From positions 868,001 through 932,000 of the forward strand of contig JAOWBW010000192.1 in NCBI GenBank assembly GCA_026119855.1: 64,000 nt of DNA. The letters are read 5' to 3'. Positions 1 to 12,846 of this stretch are shown here, in pieces. Every line of letters starts with the position of its first letter. The stretch's first letter is position 1. The position numbers and the translations under genes are program-made. Under the pieces are notes generated by a model. That model made no database searches, was not told where the DNA came from, and saw nothing but the letters and a program-made list of their open reading frames with translations. Source of the DNA: Campanula takesimana (lineage: Eukaryota; Streptophyta; Magnoliopsida; Asterales; Campanulaceae).

Positions 1-292
1 AATTGTAAAAGAAGAACAAATTTTTATTCACCATTAATCATGGTCTAACTGGGCAATGTCATATATTTTGTTGATGGCATTGTACTGTCGGTGGCTTAGG
101 CCAAGTCCAACCATACTTCAAAATGCTATCTCTGGCGCAAATAAGGACTCCAATCATGCGCTATTCCCATCTTAAAAAATGGCGCACACCTATTTTTGCT
201 TCTTGTTTGGCGCAGCTTCAAAGCTGCGCTATATTGGGTTTTCCTTTTTTTTTTCTTTTAATATATATGGACTTTATATGTTTCAAAATAAG
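1..292. other. AT-rich spacer at left edge
   Basis: No gene is supported here. The segment at about 95-235 has paired phrases with GGCGCA and AAGCTGCGC that suggest a worn MITE, but I cannot define its ends. The short open frame at 123-314 has no recognisable protein character. Confidence 0.4.
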
Positions 293-434
293 TACTCCCT
301 CCGACCCAATTTAAAGTTCTTATTTTGATATTGCACATAGATTAAGAAAAAAAATATTTTTTGAGTATGAAAAGTAAATTAGGAAAGAGAAAGTGAGTAT
401 AGAGTTTTTGTCGTGAGTATGATAAGAGGGAGTA
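293..434. repeat. Degenerate Stowaway MITE
   Basis: It opens TA-CTCCCTCCGACCC and closes with GAGGG-AGTA, the Stowaway (Tc1/mariner MITE) terminal pattern with TA target duplication. The interior is diverged. Confidence 0.55.
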
Positions 435-474
435 ACTTTTATTTTATACTTTTTTATTTCAAAATAATAACTAT

Positions 475-742
475 TACTCCCTCCGTCTCAAAATAGATGT
501 CGTTTTGGGAGTTAATTTTTGTCTCAAAATACTTGTCGTTTTACTATTTTCAATGCTATTTTGTTGTTGTATACCAACTCTACCCTTATTAATGATAGTG
601 GACTATCTCCTACACAAGCATTTAATTGTCTAGGTAATTGGATTACTTTAGGGGTATATGAGACTTTTTCACATACATTAATTGCATTTCTTAATATGAG
701 AGAAGTGGTTGAAACGACATCTATTTTCAGACGAAGGGAGTA
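475..742. repeat. Stowaway MITE
   Basis: Terminal inverted repeats begin CTCCCTCCGTCTCAAAATAG at the left and mirror as CTATTTTCAGACGAAGGGAG at the right, flanked by TA. It is about 265 bp and non-coding; the short frame at 519-761 is fortuitous. Confidence 0.75.
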
Positions 743-1108
743 TATTCTTCTTCCGTCTTAAAATAAATAAATTTTACCATATATTCTTCTACCCAAAACT
801 TCTATTGCTTGTACATAACTTGTATAATCATAAAACACACTAGTTGATTATTATTATTTTCCTTTTAAAGATAAGTTTTAGTTAAAAATGCAAACTTGTA
901 TAAGGACAGAAAAATAATGACATTTATTATAGAACAAAAAACTTAATCAAGGAAAATTAACATTATTTCTAATAATCTGAAAATAAACAAATTAACATTA
1001 TTTCTAATAAAAATTAACATTATTCCTAATAATCTGAAAACAAACAAATTAACATATTAAATAAAATACAATAACAAAGAATATTCTGTAAATATGATTT
1101 TTTGGTGC

Positions 1109-1219
1109 AAGATTTGAAGTATATTGTTGGAGATGATAGTATACATTTGGTGCAACTTTTACACCATTTTAAAGATATAGTGCAATTTTTGCACCAAACC
1201 AATGGAGATGGTCTTAGAA
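1109..1219. repeat. Small MITE copy A (Harbinger-like end)
   Basis: It shares AGATTTGAAG, a TGTTGGA core, and TGCACCA/TGGTGCA internal inverted phrases with the copy at 1809-1913. Its right end, CCAATGGAGATGGTCTTA, resembles the Harbinger terminus CCATTGTAGATGGTC-TTA used elsewhere in the window, which suggests a related group. The left boundary is uncertain. Confidence 0.4.
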
Positions 1220-1808
1220 AATCTTTATCAAAATTAGAGTAGGGTTAAACTCTAAACTTATAAAGTACTAGGTGAGTGTGATTATCATAAATTTATGGTG
1301 TAACAAACTGTCCCAGAATATTTTTTTATACATTTTTACGAAAAAAAAATTTGAGCAATAAATTTAAGTTAATTTAATAAAATTATAAAACTTGTTATTT
1401 ATACACAATTATACTATCAATAATAATTTTAATTTTTTATTAAATTATTAAATTAACTTAAAATATCAAAATTATTGTTTAAAATTTCTTTATAATATTG
1501 TAGAAAAAGTAACATTTATTCCATGACTAGAGTAAGTGATATAATCAATGTGAGGGTATTAACTAAACCGGTTGGTGTGTTGTATATAAATCGTGTGTCC
1601 AGCATTGAAGTAGTAATTGGTATAAGCCCACAAGAGAAAATTTTGGGAACTCAGCCCACAAATTTATAACACAAAAGTAAAAGTTGGGGCAACAAACATG
1701 AAGGCTAAAATGTCGAAGTTCTCTAAAATTTTAAAACTAAGGATAATACTAGGCGCACAAAAAAGTCACAAAATCTTGATCACAAATTTATTATATTTTT
1801 ATTTAGTA

Positions 1809-1913
1809 TAAGATTTGAAGCAAACTGTTGGAAATATTTGGTGTAAAAATTGCACTATTATAAAAAATAGTGCAATTTTTACACTAAACTGTTGGAAATG
1901 GTCGGGCTAAAAA
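1809..1913. repeat. Small MITE copy B
   Basis: A diverged second copy of the 1109-1219 family. It carries TGCACTAT/ATAGTGCA inverted phrases around a short loop and a TGTTGGAAATGGTC end. Confidence 0.4.
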
Positions 1914-2195
1914 ATTAGTCAGTTCGGTTTTTTACTCCATTCAGATTTCAGATCTGAATGCTACTTTATTGTCACTTAACTTTCAAATGTTAAAGCGTCA
2001 CTTATTTACCTTTGAATTAATTTTTTTCCATATTTAAACTCATAATTTTAATGATACTCAACCAAAACGCAACACTGATTTATGTTATTTTCTATCTCAT
2101 TCAGCGTCGTAATCCTAATTTCAGATGCGAATTCAGACGAATAATCAAACAGAGTATGAATAATTCAAAAAATCGGTCTTTATACACCGCCTCTG

Positions 2196-2840
2196 CCATC
2201 TACAATGGTGGTTGGATGGAGGTGTTGAATGGGTTTGGTGTTGAATGGATTCAACACCGGTTGAATGGGTTTTGGGGCTGCCGACTTTGCCACGTGGCGC
2301 CTCGGCATTGGGCACGCCAGGCGCGTGCAGAACACGCGCCAGACAAGGCGCGTCGCTTGCGAACCAGACGGTTTTTTTTCTTTTTTTCTGGTTGTGACAC
2401 TTGGCATTCACCCATTGGTTCTTGGAATTTCTGATTTTAATTTCTCATCCCAATTATTTGAGCTCAATTTTTTACAGTAAATGATTTTTTTTTAAAAAAA
2501 AATTACACCAAAATTCATAATTTTTTTCTCTATAAATAAATGCAAGTTTCATTTGATTTGGATACAAAAAAAAACCTCGTTTTAATGAAATGGATCCCAA
2601 TAATAACCATTTCAACACTCAAAAAACCCTCATATTTATTTAAAGAACAGAAAATAAAATTTAAGTGGTGGTGTATAGGATGATGAGTGGGAAGGGTGTT
2701 GAATGGGAGATTAAACAAACCATTGTAGGGTGTAAAGTTGAATGAGTGTTGAATGGATGAGTTGGAAGAGAGAGAAGATGATGTGGAGTGATAAAGTGGG
2801 TGTTGAATGGAAAATGTTGTTTAATCCATTGTAGATGGTC
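2196..2840 (-). mobile_element. Harbinger internal-deletion derivative (MITE-like)
   Basis: The left end reads CCATCTACAATGG and the right end CCATTGTAGATGGTC followed by TTA, matching the 3.67-kb Harbinger element at 18786-22455. About 180 bp at the right end (2655-2840) is the reverse complement of that element's left end (from 18786). The remnant ATG at 2590 opens MDPNNN, the same start as ORF1 of the full element, then goes out of frame. The transposase and most of ORF1 are missing. The base before the left repeat does not match TTA-GA, so that end is diverged. Confidence 0.8.
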
Positions 2841-3224
2841 TTATGAATTCAAATACGAATTCTGATTTCAAGACTTTAACAATTGAAAAAGAAACGTATG
2901 GGCCTTTCATAACTAAAAAATGGGCCAAAATGACCTTAACATGTAGAAAGCTGAAAGCCTAACGGGATACAGATCTAAGTCTAACCCATAATAGCTATCC
3001 AAGCCCATCAGCCAGCCCATCCACGTACTCAATTCCTTTGAAGGCTAATGCTACAAGCGTGGCACACAATGATTGGCCTAAATCTCTCAGCATGATGCAG
3101 TCGTCGTGTTTTGCACAGACTCCTCCCGTCTTCTCCAATTAACAATTCTAAATCTTAGGTCGAATTTCGTAGCTTGATTTTGATTGACAGTAAATTAGGG
3201 TTCTAACTCTCGATTTAGGGGGAA

Positions 3225-5944
3225 ATGGGTTTGATTTCGTGGTCAATCTTACTTCTTTCGGTCAATTTGTTCCTCAATCACAATGTTTTAGCCGATCAGA
3301 TCCAAGTAGCTCATACAGGTACCGAAAATTACTGTTCATTCTCTTTGTTTCAATTAACAAATCACGGAAAATTGATTAACTTTCTTGATTAGTAACTCAA
3401 ATTTCTGCATTTTTAATCGAATTTTGATATTATAGTTCAATTTTTTGTCGTTATTGATGTTGTCTTGTCATGATTTTATTCTCATATTTGTTTCACAATT
3501 GGTGAATGGTTAATGTGTATTAATTAATTTTTTTCCTGCTCCTTGATTGGCTGATGATTAGTTGGGAGCCTTGGTCGCAGTTCTAAAGAACCAAAATACA
3601 GGATTGAATTTCACACAGAAGAGTCCCCATTTGTTCCGGTAAGTGAGCTTATTCACCTTCATGTTATTTTGGTTGTATTTGTGGCTTTGCCATGTTGTAC
3701 TGATTTATTGCACTGAATGAAAAGTTGGAAATAATAGGATGTTTTAATGATAAAGTAATTTGTTATAGAAAATATTTACATGAACAAAGTTAGCCAGATT
3801 GATCCGAGGAGGTGATCAAAGATAATCTTTTCTTTCCTGGTGGAATTGAGCTTCAAAGTTAGGATACTACTCAGAGGTTGCACAAAATTTCTAATTACCT
3901 TTCCCTTTTCCGTTCCCATTTCAATCCGTGACCCCATACTTTAGAAATATATTCAACTTAACTCTACATCGCCCAATTACTTGGGGTTGGTTAAGCGAAT
4001 GCTTTTTTTTTTGTTCATTCATTCAAGTCCAATAAGGGGTTATCACACTAGCCACACCCGTTTATATAGCCACATAATATAATATTTTTGTCTTTTTTAC
4101 TTCAGTTAGTTCTTTAAGATCCATCTGCTCTACATTGAATACTTTTGTTGGCATATACTATATAGAAAGGATACTAATGAGAAATCAAAGTGGATTCTTA
4201 TGTATGGTGACTTATGAGGTACATTACAGTTTTATGTTGACTTACGTGTTAAGAACTACTCCCTACATCCCTAAATGAGTACTCCCTCCGTCACAAAATA
4301 CTTGTTGTTTTAGACTTGTGCACACTAAATAAGAAATATAATTAATACATATGAAATAGACTAAATTACCCTTAAATGCCTAGGTAATTTTTTTTTTCAA
4401 ATGACAACTTCATAATCATAAATAAGGGTATATTTGGTAAACAATGCTAATGATGTCTAGGTTAATAGCAAATCAACAGGCATTTTGAGACAAAAATTGA
4501 ACCCTTTAAACAACAAGTATTTTGGAAAGGAGGGAGTATTTATTTTTCAAAAACTTTGTCCCTAAACTAGCACCCATTTTTGTGATGTTACTAACTCCTT
4601 CACTGCAATGATCACTTTGCAATTTACATTTGCAATGATGATGTCATATGGTGAGATCATTAACAATATTTATGAATATTTGCTTCTAAAATTATCCAAA
4701 ATTTCACTTTCTTAAATTTATTTCAAAGTAAAAAAACTGACACCCATTTAGGGACAGAGATAGTGGGTTTTAGTGATCCAGAACACAGTTTGGGATGTGT
4801 TCCTACTAGTTTTTCTAAAGTTGTGGTGTTTTTAACTTCAAATCCAACAAATCATATTATTTCTCGCTTATGGCGGAAAACTTCAACCTTGCCAATGCCT
4901 TGTTATGGCTTTTCTTTGAAGAACGCTGGGTTCCAGATTGTTGATTTGTAGAGATAATTTATAGTCCGTAATTATATTTGTTTGTTTCCTTGCTTCTTAT
5001 AGATGAATTTGACAAAGAAAATCTGATGTAACAATCAGTATATGGCCACAAACGTTGTTCAAGTGAAAGAGAATCTAGTATATCTTCTCAATGTTGGGAA
5101 TTGGTTTACAATATGATAATGAAATTGATTCCTCTTGTAGGACGATGACCAGGAGTCTATGGTTATGCCCAATAAGGACGGCGAGAAGTTTTTATGTTAC
5201 TTGCCTAAGGTGGAGAAAGCTAAGAGTGAAAAGCCGATTACTCAACAAAACACAAGCAGTGTGATTGTGGAAACTGAGAAGCGTGTTAAACTGAAGACAC
5301 CAGATGAACTACTTGAAGTACTGAAGGATCTATGCTTTATCAGAGTGAGTAACTTCCACCCCCATCTACATCTTTAATTTAAATGTCCAATCTTGAATAA
5401 ATAAAATTTTAATCAAATATCGTAAGTACTTTTTTGGGCCATTTTGGATCTGTAAATTCGTTACCATAACAAACTTGATATCCTTAAAACTGTCAATTTT
5501 TCCTTGCAGCAAGAGGGTTGGTGGTCATATGAATTTTGTTATTCAGGAAAAGTGCGACAAATCCATTTGGAGGATGAGAAGGTACCTCTCTCTCTCTCTC
5601 CCTCTCTCCCCCCTCAATACCCATATGGATAAGTTTTGAATTATGCTACAGGTAGTACAAGAGTTTGTGTTGGGGCAATATGATGCTGAGGCTACAGCTG
5701 CTTACAACCAGAACCTCTCTGACATATCAACTTTAAAGGACCCCCGCTCAAAAGATGCATCGCAAAGGTACAAAATGTATTCCTGTCTTTTAATATAATC
5801 TCAGTAAAAATGCATAAAATGTTTATAGCCTATTGTGGTCGGCATTTATGCAGGTATCATGCTCATCAGTATAAAAATGGAACCATGTGTGATCTTACAA
5901 ACGAGCCTCGAGAAACAGAGGTCTGATGCAATATCCCATCATAT

Positions 5945-5983
<39 letters not shown>

Positions 5984-6398
5984 TTTCAAATACAGCTTTC
6001 CTTGCGCGCTAATAATCAATGTTGTTCTTGGAATCAATATTCAGGTGAGATTCGTTTGCTCTGAGCCCAGAACAATGATTAGTTCTATAACTGAGTTGTC
6101 TACTTGCAAGTACGCTCTGACAGTCCAATGCCCAATGCTTTGCAAACACCCGTAAGCCCCTCTCTCTCTCTATATGTGTGTGTATGTATATGCCCCCCTC
6201 CCTAATTGCTAGTGTCAACATTGCAGATTATTCCAAGATGAAAAACCAGTATGGCATGCTATTAACTGTAACAAGCTCCCAAAAGACTACAAGGAACAGA
6301 AAGTCGATGATGATGACAGTTTTCAAGACAAGAAGATCATAATGGTCACGCCCAATCAAGACACGACTGATCCTGTTTCAGAAGAATATGCAACATAA
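3225..6398 (+). CDS. OS9: OS9-type ER quality-control lectin
   Basis: Eight exons: 3225-3318, 3562-3638, 5141-5344, 5510-5581, 5652-5767, 5854-5920, 6045-6151, 6227-6398. All introns are GT-AG and the frame closes at 302 aa; the Arabidopsis protein is of similar size. A hydrophobic signal peptide (about residues 1-23) directs it to the ER lumen. The MRH/PRKCSH lectin domain spans about 108-220 and includes QEGWWSYEFCYSGKVRQIH, then the YKNGTMCDLTNEPRETEVRF segment and later cysteines. In this family the domain reads trimmed mannose on misfolded glycoproteins and hands them to the HRD1 ubiquitin ligase for ERAD. The acidic tail has no HDEL signal. Intron 2 (1.5 kb) holds two nested Stowaway MITEs and intron 6 an (ATTT)n run. 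The ATG chosen is the one that gives the signal peptide. Confidence 0.9.
4257..4765. repeat. Nested pair of Stowaway MITEs in OS9 intron 2
   Basis: The outer copy begins TA-CTCCCTACATCCCTAAATG and ends near CATTTAGGGACAGAG. It is split by a second copy (4280-4538) that begins CTCCCTCCGTCACAAAATAC and ends AAAGGAGGGAG-TA. The second copy landed at a TA inside the first, so it is younger. Confidence 0.65.
5943..5988. repeat. (ATTT)n microsatellite
   Basis: About eleven tandem ATTT units in OS9 intron 6. Confidence 0.9.
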
Positions 6399-6597
6399 AC
6401 ACGTAGACGATCCAAGTACACAATTCAACACAATCTTTAGCTGTAACTGATCAATAGCAACTTTTGCTGGTTGTGCCTGAACGCGGTTGATAGTTTTTCT
6501 CTTCATCTATTAGAATTTTATTTGGATCTTTGAGATATACGTAATCCTTTTAGAGCGGAAACCTGTATTACTTGTACTGTGTAAATACTAAATACTA

Positions 6598-7100
6598 CTC
6601 CCTCTGCCCCTAAATGAAGTTTCAAACTTTACTTTAAGTGACATCTGAAAATCTCTATGTTTCATACAATTTTGTGGCAAAGATTCATATATAATCATAT
6701 AATCTCCTTTCAAAACATTTAGATTTGAAATTATATTAAAAAACTAGTACACCTCCGTCCCAGAGTATATGCCCACCCTCCCATTTGCACGGAGATTAAG
6801 AAGTGGTGGAAGTGATGTAAGTGTTGTAAGTATGAGAAGGTGGAGTAGGAAATAGTAAGTTGATTGGTGTTGGAAGTATAAAAGTAAAATATGAGAGAGA
6901 ATGAGTGGGAGAAATAGTAAAAATTCTTTGCCATTTTAGGAAGTGGACTATATCATCTCATTTCTACGCATCGGGAATTTTAGGAGTTTTAGGGCCTTTT
7001 CTGGTCCCCCTGAGCCGGGGGGTGCTTGTGGGGAGGGTACGAAACAAGGGAATATACTCTAGGACAGACTAAAAAAGAAAAGTGGACATATACGGAGCAT
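6598..7100. repeat. Stowaway remnants between OS9 and NUB1
   Basis: 6598-6745 matches the left half of the MITE at 11337-11598 (CTCCCTCTG, then CCCTAAATGA). A second unit opens CACCTCCGTCCCAGAGTATA near 6749 and closes GGAATATACTCTAGGACAG near 7060. The two genes converge on this spacer, and 3' ends of both probably lie in it. Confidence 0.5.
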
Positions 7101-7222
7101 ATATTAGCAGCAGCTCTAAAATATCATAATTCGAAGTTAAACTTTACATAGAGACCATGTTTATGCAGGTTTCAGAGAGCTAAAAACAGCAGTCCCAATA
7201 TATCTAAAATCCACATTCCATT

Positions 7223-9328
7223 TCAAGCTGGAAGAGCAATTTCTTCCATCTGCTCGTCAGCAGCAGCGATCAAAGCCAAGTATTTCTCGATAGCTTCACC
7301 TTCTTTTGTGAGTTCAAAATCATAGTCAGAGTAAACATCTTCATTTTGCAAGTCTTTAGTTAGTTCATCCTCAATCTCGTTATCTCTCTCCTCCTCTGCT
7401 TCTTTCAAACCAGAGGAAGTAGTAGCTCCATTGCTAGTCTCAGCACCTAAAACTTGATTATTTACTCCAATACCATCTCCAGCACCTGAACTACTACCTA
7501 TGTTCTCTGTGTTATTGGGAACCGAACCAGGAAAATGTGGGTTGATGTCTTCTGAAATTGGAAGATTTTCGCCTCCGTGTTCGAGGAGGTGATTCAAAGC
7601 TTCATCTCTTGTTCCATAAGCACGAACAGCTGCAATCACTGTCAAAAAAAAAAAATTGACGGATGTGTCTCCGTATTATATTACAAATACCCATTTAACA
7701 TTCAATTCGGTATAAGATCATTTTAATTTCAAAAATTCTTAGGCCTTAAATGCTCTCGGCGCAAAATTTTAATTCATTTTGGGGTCACTTTCTATTTTAG
7801 AATTCCTCTACATCTAATAACGACCCAACTGGAAAACAAAGAAACAATGGGTAATTCACTAGATTGCCACGAAATAGTTGAAGAAGATTTGACCTCATTG
7901 ATTCTCTTATAGCTAAGTAGTCTCTTCATACTATTTTGGATGTTATTAGGAGTGAAATTTGAGCAATAATTTTGGGTTGATTTGATTATTCTAATGAAAA
8001 TCTAAAGCTTGTTATTGATAGTATTGTTGATGGTGTATCAATAACAAGCTTTAGAATTCATTAGTATAATTAAGTCAACCTAAAATTATTGCTCAAAGTT
8101 CACTCCTAGTAACGGCAAAAAAAATGGGAAGATCATTTTGGGACGGAGGAAGTATTACATTCTCTAACTTCTGACGAGGTTAGCTGGCATAGTACCTGTT
8201 TCTCTTGGGAAGCCTAAGGAACAGAGTTCTTCGATAGCGGTGTTTGCAGCCGCCCGTAGTCTCTTCCTTTTCCGAGATTCAATATAAAGCTGCACATTGA
8301 AATCAAATCCCACAATTTTAGCTTCAAAAAGTTGAAGCAAAAAAATAAAAAATAAAAAAATTAATTAATTAATTAATACAAGAACATGACTTACTTGAAT
8401 GTCACAGTTAGTGTCCGGATTTGTCAGGTCATCCAAGGCTTTTTGACTGTCATTTTCATTTCTTCGAAGCGATTCTGCAGCAATCTCTTTCTCAAAGCTG
8501 CCATAAATAGGGAGTATTTGCACAAATTAATAATGAAGAGACTACTTATAAGACCTAATGAATATATCCATGCAAAGTATTGGAGCGTAGAATTCTTGAA
8601 GTTAAGATAATTTTAGGGGGAGAGATGATGAGCTTCTCTCTCTCTCTCCCTCTCTCTCACTCCACATACACACACACATACCAGTGACGGAGCCAGATTT
8701 TTTTTTTTAAACAGGGGCAAGTTTATTTCTAATATGAACTATTATAATTTAGTACCTAAATTTAGTTTTAAGGGGGGGGGCAAAAATTTACTGTATGTTA
8801 TTTTTTCTTAGTATTAGGGTAAAAATATACATACATACATATCTATATATGTATGTATATCAGTATATGCATACATATATGTGTATATGCATAATCTATC
8901 AACATTCATATCTCGGGTTTTACTTACCCAACAGACACCAACTCTTTCAACCTCTTGATATCCACAGCTTTACCAAGAGGGGTAACTCCATACCTCTTCT
9001 GCTCCCTGCAATTAGAAATACACCAATGCACTCAGTTTTGATACCAACAAGTTATGCAACAGAGAAAACCAAATGTTTTATTTGAAATAAATGGCACCTA
9101 CACGATCTCTTCCCTTCGCCTAATGTCATCCTCCTTTCTCTGTGCCCTTTTTGCTTTCTCCTCAATAAGAAAATCAACGGCTCTCTGAACATCATGATTG
9201 CTCATGCGAAGTGCCCTTGTTGCAGCACGCTCTTTATATCCCATGGACACTAGGAGTGCTAGGTTTTCATCTGAAACCTGAAGCTGTGCATATAAACATA
9301 AAAGAACAAAACATCATTCGTGTTGATA

Positions 9329-9384
<56 letters not shown>

Positions 9385-12300
9385 TTCACGGTTGATGGTA
9401 ACACCAAAAGATAATAAAAAAATGTGATGGTGATTTGATTAATTCCTTAAAAAAACACTGACCTGTGAGTATCTGCGCTGGGCGGAAGTCAATGCCTTCT
9501 TCGACTTATCTAAGTGACCACTATGGTAAGCCACCACTCCTTCCAGTAACTCCATTCGCGTATGTCTATGAGAAACGCAAATTGTGAATGAAATAGCTTG
9601 ACGGGAAACAACTATGAGGACGAAACTAAACTAATATACACGCACACACAAACATGCATAAAGATGAGCTGAAGGAACACTCACAATGCAACCTCTGGAG
9701 ACATGCATCCCTGAAGCAGTCTGGCACGAGCCGATGCTTCTCCATGAGAACGCTCAATACCTTTTCGAGCTTTTTCAAGACGTTTTCCTGCGACTGAGAG
9801 CCAACTAATATCTTGGAGCATGAAATAACACCACACAATATCTAGTTGCAATATTGGGACATTGTCAATCATCTGGAAGCAATAGAAGACCAGTCAAAAA
9901 CAAATAATTTGTGATGAGTGATATTACAAAGAACAAATCATGGGGTGAAACCCCAAGAAAATTTGCATTAACGAAAGTCTAAAGAATGAAGTGCAGAAAG
10001 TTCACCTCAATGAGCTTGGAGTCACAGAGAGCGAAAGCCTCCTACAATGGTGAAAGAGGAGTAGGGTTAGTTGTATTTTCTAATCACAGGACAAATAAGC
10101 AAGAGATTTCAAAAGTTGACACCGTAACATGCAACCTACATTCCATAAACTTGTGCCCACAAAGAATACACTGCAGTTTCAAAAATGCAAGACATAGACG
10201 CGGTAAAGAAACTCTAAACATCCACTTCTAGATCCAAATCCTACTCCAAATATTTGAACCACTCAAAAATAGTTTCTCCCTCCGTCGCAAAGTAAGAGTC
10301 CCTATCCCAAAATGGCAAATGATGGGAAAGGATGAATACTGTTTTGGACAACTTCGTCCTTCTAATGCTTCTATAACTACAAAATAACCAACACTTACTT
10401 ACTTTTTGCCCACTTGCACTATGAATGGTGTTTTGGACAATTATATCCTCAACCCACTTGCAATGTTTACCCATTATCTATTATTTCCTTAATAAACGTG
10501 CACAACCAAGGCAGAACTCTTACTCTAGGATGGAGGGAGATGGAGGGAGTATAATTGTAAACATGGTTGGAATAAAAAAATTCCAAATCTGAAAGGATGA
10601 CCATCAACTCCAACATTTTAAAGAAACTCAACTTACAAACTTCCAGAAACCCTAATCGTTCTCTATCATAATCTTAGATCCGAACTCTTGATTTGACATA
10701 TTATGTGTTTGGGATTATTATAAAAACAGAAGCAACAATTATCAGTTAATGTAAACCGGCACACCAGAAGAGTTAAGAATAAATAAAACTACCTCTCCCA
10801 TGTTTAGCACTTCCAAGGCATCTGCGTACTTTCCATCTCGAAGTAGCTGTTTTGCTTTTTTATGAAGCACAAGACCCATCATCAGTGCCCTACAAAATTT
10901 GCATCTATACACTTCAGAGAAACCAAACAAACAAGTAAAAAACAGTATATAGCAGATTGATTAGGTTTCATACCGCTGATCAGTTTCATCACCAAGCTGG
11001 ACTTTCTGTCCACTTTGATTCTCCAACTCAAGGTTGAAATCTTCAACTGGTAAATAACCATCAGCATGCCTCTTGGCCAGTGAAGCGGCAGCAGCCCTGT
11101 CAATTTCCAGGTGTCACCAGATTCATATAAGAATAGACATAGGTAAAGGTGCATGCCTGCCCTTAATAACAAAATAAGAATCTAATAACAGAGATATTAG
11201 GTACCCAATTCAACCAAAAGTATGCAACCCATAACGAAACATTAATACAATCATGTTGTATTCAACAAGGCTCTCAATAACAATAAGGCTCTCAATAACA
11301 ATATTGATCAACAAGATGTTAATCAATAGTAAATAGTACTCCCTCTGTCCCTAAATGAGTGTCCAAATTCCATTTTAAGGGACACTGAAAATCTCAACTT
11401 TTTGAACAATTTGGTAACAACGATTCATATATAATCTTGTAATCTCCTTTCCAAACCTTTAGTTTTGCACGTATAAAGAAACCGGTGATTTTTTTTTCGA
11501 AAAAAAACGTTTAGGGAGAAAGTTATGTTCAAAAAAGACACTCATTTAGGGACAAAGATTTCTTGAAAATGGACACTCATTTAGGGACAGAGGGAGTAAT
11601 AGAACTCTATCACACTGCCTGCATAAATCACTTTTTCACTCAAACTGAGCACATTTACGAAAATTATGATAAATGAATTGAGAACGATATGAAAGATAAT
11701 CAAAAGTCAAGGATAACTACTTTATTCGATATAGCTGCATACTCCCTCTGTCCCGAAATGATCTTCTCATTTGCCATTTTTCATTGTCCCAAAAAGTTCT
11801 TCCCATTTCTTCTATTTAGGTTTAAATATTCATAAACACAACATGGCTAGTGAAAAAAGTGTTCATGTCCTTAAAAAGTTTGAATAGTCAAATGGGAAGA
11901 TCATTTTGGGACGGAGGGAGTATTACCCACAAACCATGCAAATTTTTCTTTCAAAACCCAATTGACCAATCACATATATAATGCAAATTGCAAGTTGAAC
12001 AATTAATTTTTTTGATTGATTTACCAAAAACGGTATCATAGATGGTAAGATGGTCAAGTTAAGTCAAAGATCACTATTCCAAGTGATATAAGTATATAAC
12101 CACATATCAACAATAAACAATACAAATTTCTTTGAAACCTAAATACACACTAAATTTATCAACCTCAGTAAGACCATCATATTCAAAAACCGTGAACCAC
12201 TTTTGATCATGCAATTTAATTATTCAGCAACCAATTCAAAAATAATCAAGAAAACCCCAAAACACAGTCCCATCCAATTAAAGAACTAAAACCTGATGAA

Positions 12301-12631
12301 CAAAAAAATCTGAGAACGATAAGAGAAAGTTAACTAACTTGATTCGAGATAATCTACAAGTTTTCTCCTTCTCGTCAATCAACTCCTTGCCTTGATCAAG
12401 GGCAACCTTGGTCGCCAAAATCTTGCCATTATTCTTAAAACCTAATTCGATCAACTTCTGGGTACCATCGCCGTCTTTAAGCAACTTTCCGGCGAAAATA
12501 AGGTTGATAGACTCGGGGGTTAAGTCCGATCGTCTTGCAACTTCTCCCCTCAACATAGATACAGTCCATGTGTCCAATTCCACCTCCAAAACTCCCGACC
12601 ATGCTCCGGCAACCTTCAATTTAGCCGCCAT
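7223..12631 (-). CDS. NUB1: NUB1-like UBL/UBA protein (NEDD8 ultimate buster 1 homologue)
   Basis: Eleven exons on the minus strand: 12631-12339, 11096-10974, 10889-10793, 10041-10006, 9872-9685, 9565-9463, 9277-9102, 9005-8928, 8497-8395, 8289-8196, 7638-7223. The frame closes at 568 aa. An N-terminal ubiquitin-like fold (about 1-75) includes GEVARRSDLTPESINLIFAG. A helical, TPR-like middle follows, then three UBA-type segments: LALLVSMGYKERAATRALR in exon 7, AAANTAIEELCSLGFPRETV across exons 10-11, and a YGTRDEALNHLLEH remnant. The acidic C-terminus ends EEIALPA. Known NUB1 delivers NEDD8, FAT10 and their conjugates to the proteasome through its UBL and UBA domains; that role here is inferred. 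Intron 1 (1.2 kb) and intron 3 carry MITEs. The ATG at 12631 starts exactly at the UBL (MAAKLKVAG); an upstream in-frame ATG would add an unrelated extension. Confidence 0.88.
7936..8155. repeat. Foldback mariner-type MITE in NUB1 intron 10
   Basis: A long imperfect palindrome: the GAGCAATAATTTTGGGTTGA arm is mirrored by TCAACCTAAAATTATTGCTC, and AAGCTTGTTATTGATA by TATCAATAACAAGCTT. It closes with ATTTTGGGACGGAGGAAGTA. Confidence 0.7.
8632..8895. repeat. Microsatellites and dispersed repeat in NUB1 intron 8
   Basis: (CT)n and (CA)n runs at 8632-8680 are followed by a dispersed repeat at 8683-8820 (AGTGACGGAGCCAGA, T-run, GGGGCAA, ATTTAGTTTTAAGGGG). A related copy lies at about 17395-17560. 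TATG/CATA-rich DNA follows at 8822-8895. The dispersed repeat's class is unknown to me. Confidence 0.5.
9331..9382. repeat. (GC)n(GA)n microsatellite
   Basis: A short GCGCGC run followed by about 25 GA units, in NUB1 intron 6. Confidence 0.95.
10270..10551. repeat. Stowaway MITE in NUB1 intron 3
   Basis: The left end reads CTCCCTCCGTCGCAAAGTAA. The right end has TTACTCTAGGATGGAGGGAG duplicated to GATGGAGGGAG-TA, so the right terminus carries a short tandem copy of itself. Confidence 0.7.
11337..11598. repeat. Stowaway MITE in NUB1 intron 1
   Basis: TA-CTCCCTCTGTCCCTAAATG on the left and CATTTAGGGACAGAGGGAG-TA on the right are perfect inverted ends. Close relatives lie at 26213-26467 and 57228-57491. 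Confidence 0.9.
11740..11922. repeat. Stowaway MITE in NUB1 intron 1
   Basis: TA-CTCCCTCTGTCCCGAAATGA mirrors TCATTTTGGGACGGAGGGAG-TA. It is a different, shorter subfamily from the copy 140 bp away. Confidence 0.9.
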
Positions 12632-12846
12632 AGAAATTTTCTGAAAGAGAAAAAGATACTGAAATTGGGGATTTTCGAAGGGAGGGTGACTGAAAGCAGG
12701 AGAGTCTTGGTCTATTCGGATTAGCAAAACATGATTACGGAAGAAAATTGTAAACAGCATTGAGAATTATATATACACTATACGAAAAAATTGCATAATA
12801 ACGCCTTGTTGTTTGAGAAAGTTTCTTTTATTGCCCCTATAATTCT

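Larger units (their letters stand above)
743..2195. other. AT-rich intergenic region with MITE remnants
   Basis: No gene is visible. A foldback lies at about 1340-1495: TTTGAGCAATAAATTTAAGT on the left is mirrored on the right, the interior pattern of a mariner-type MITE. Two related copies of another small MITE lie at 1109-1219 and 1809-1913. Confidence 0.5.

Noticed and set aside
2051..2434. 127-codon frame as a gene
   Set aside because: It crosses the Harbinger derivative boundary and has no protein signature.
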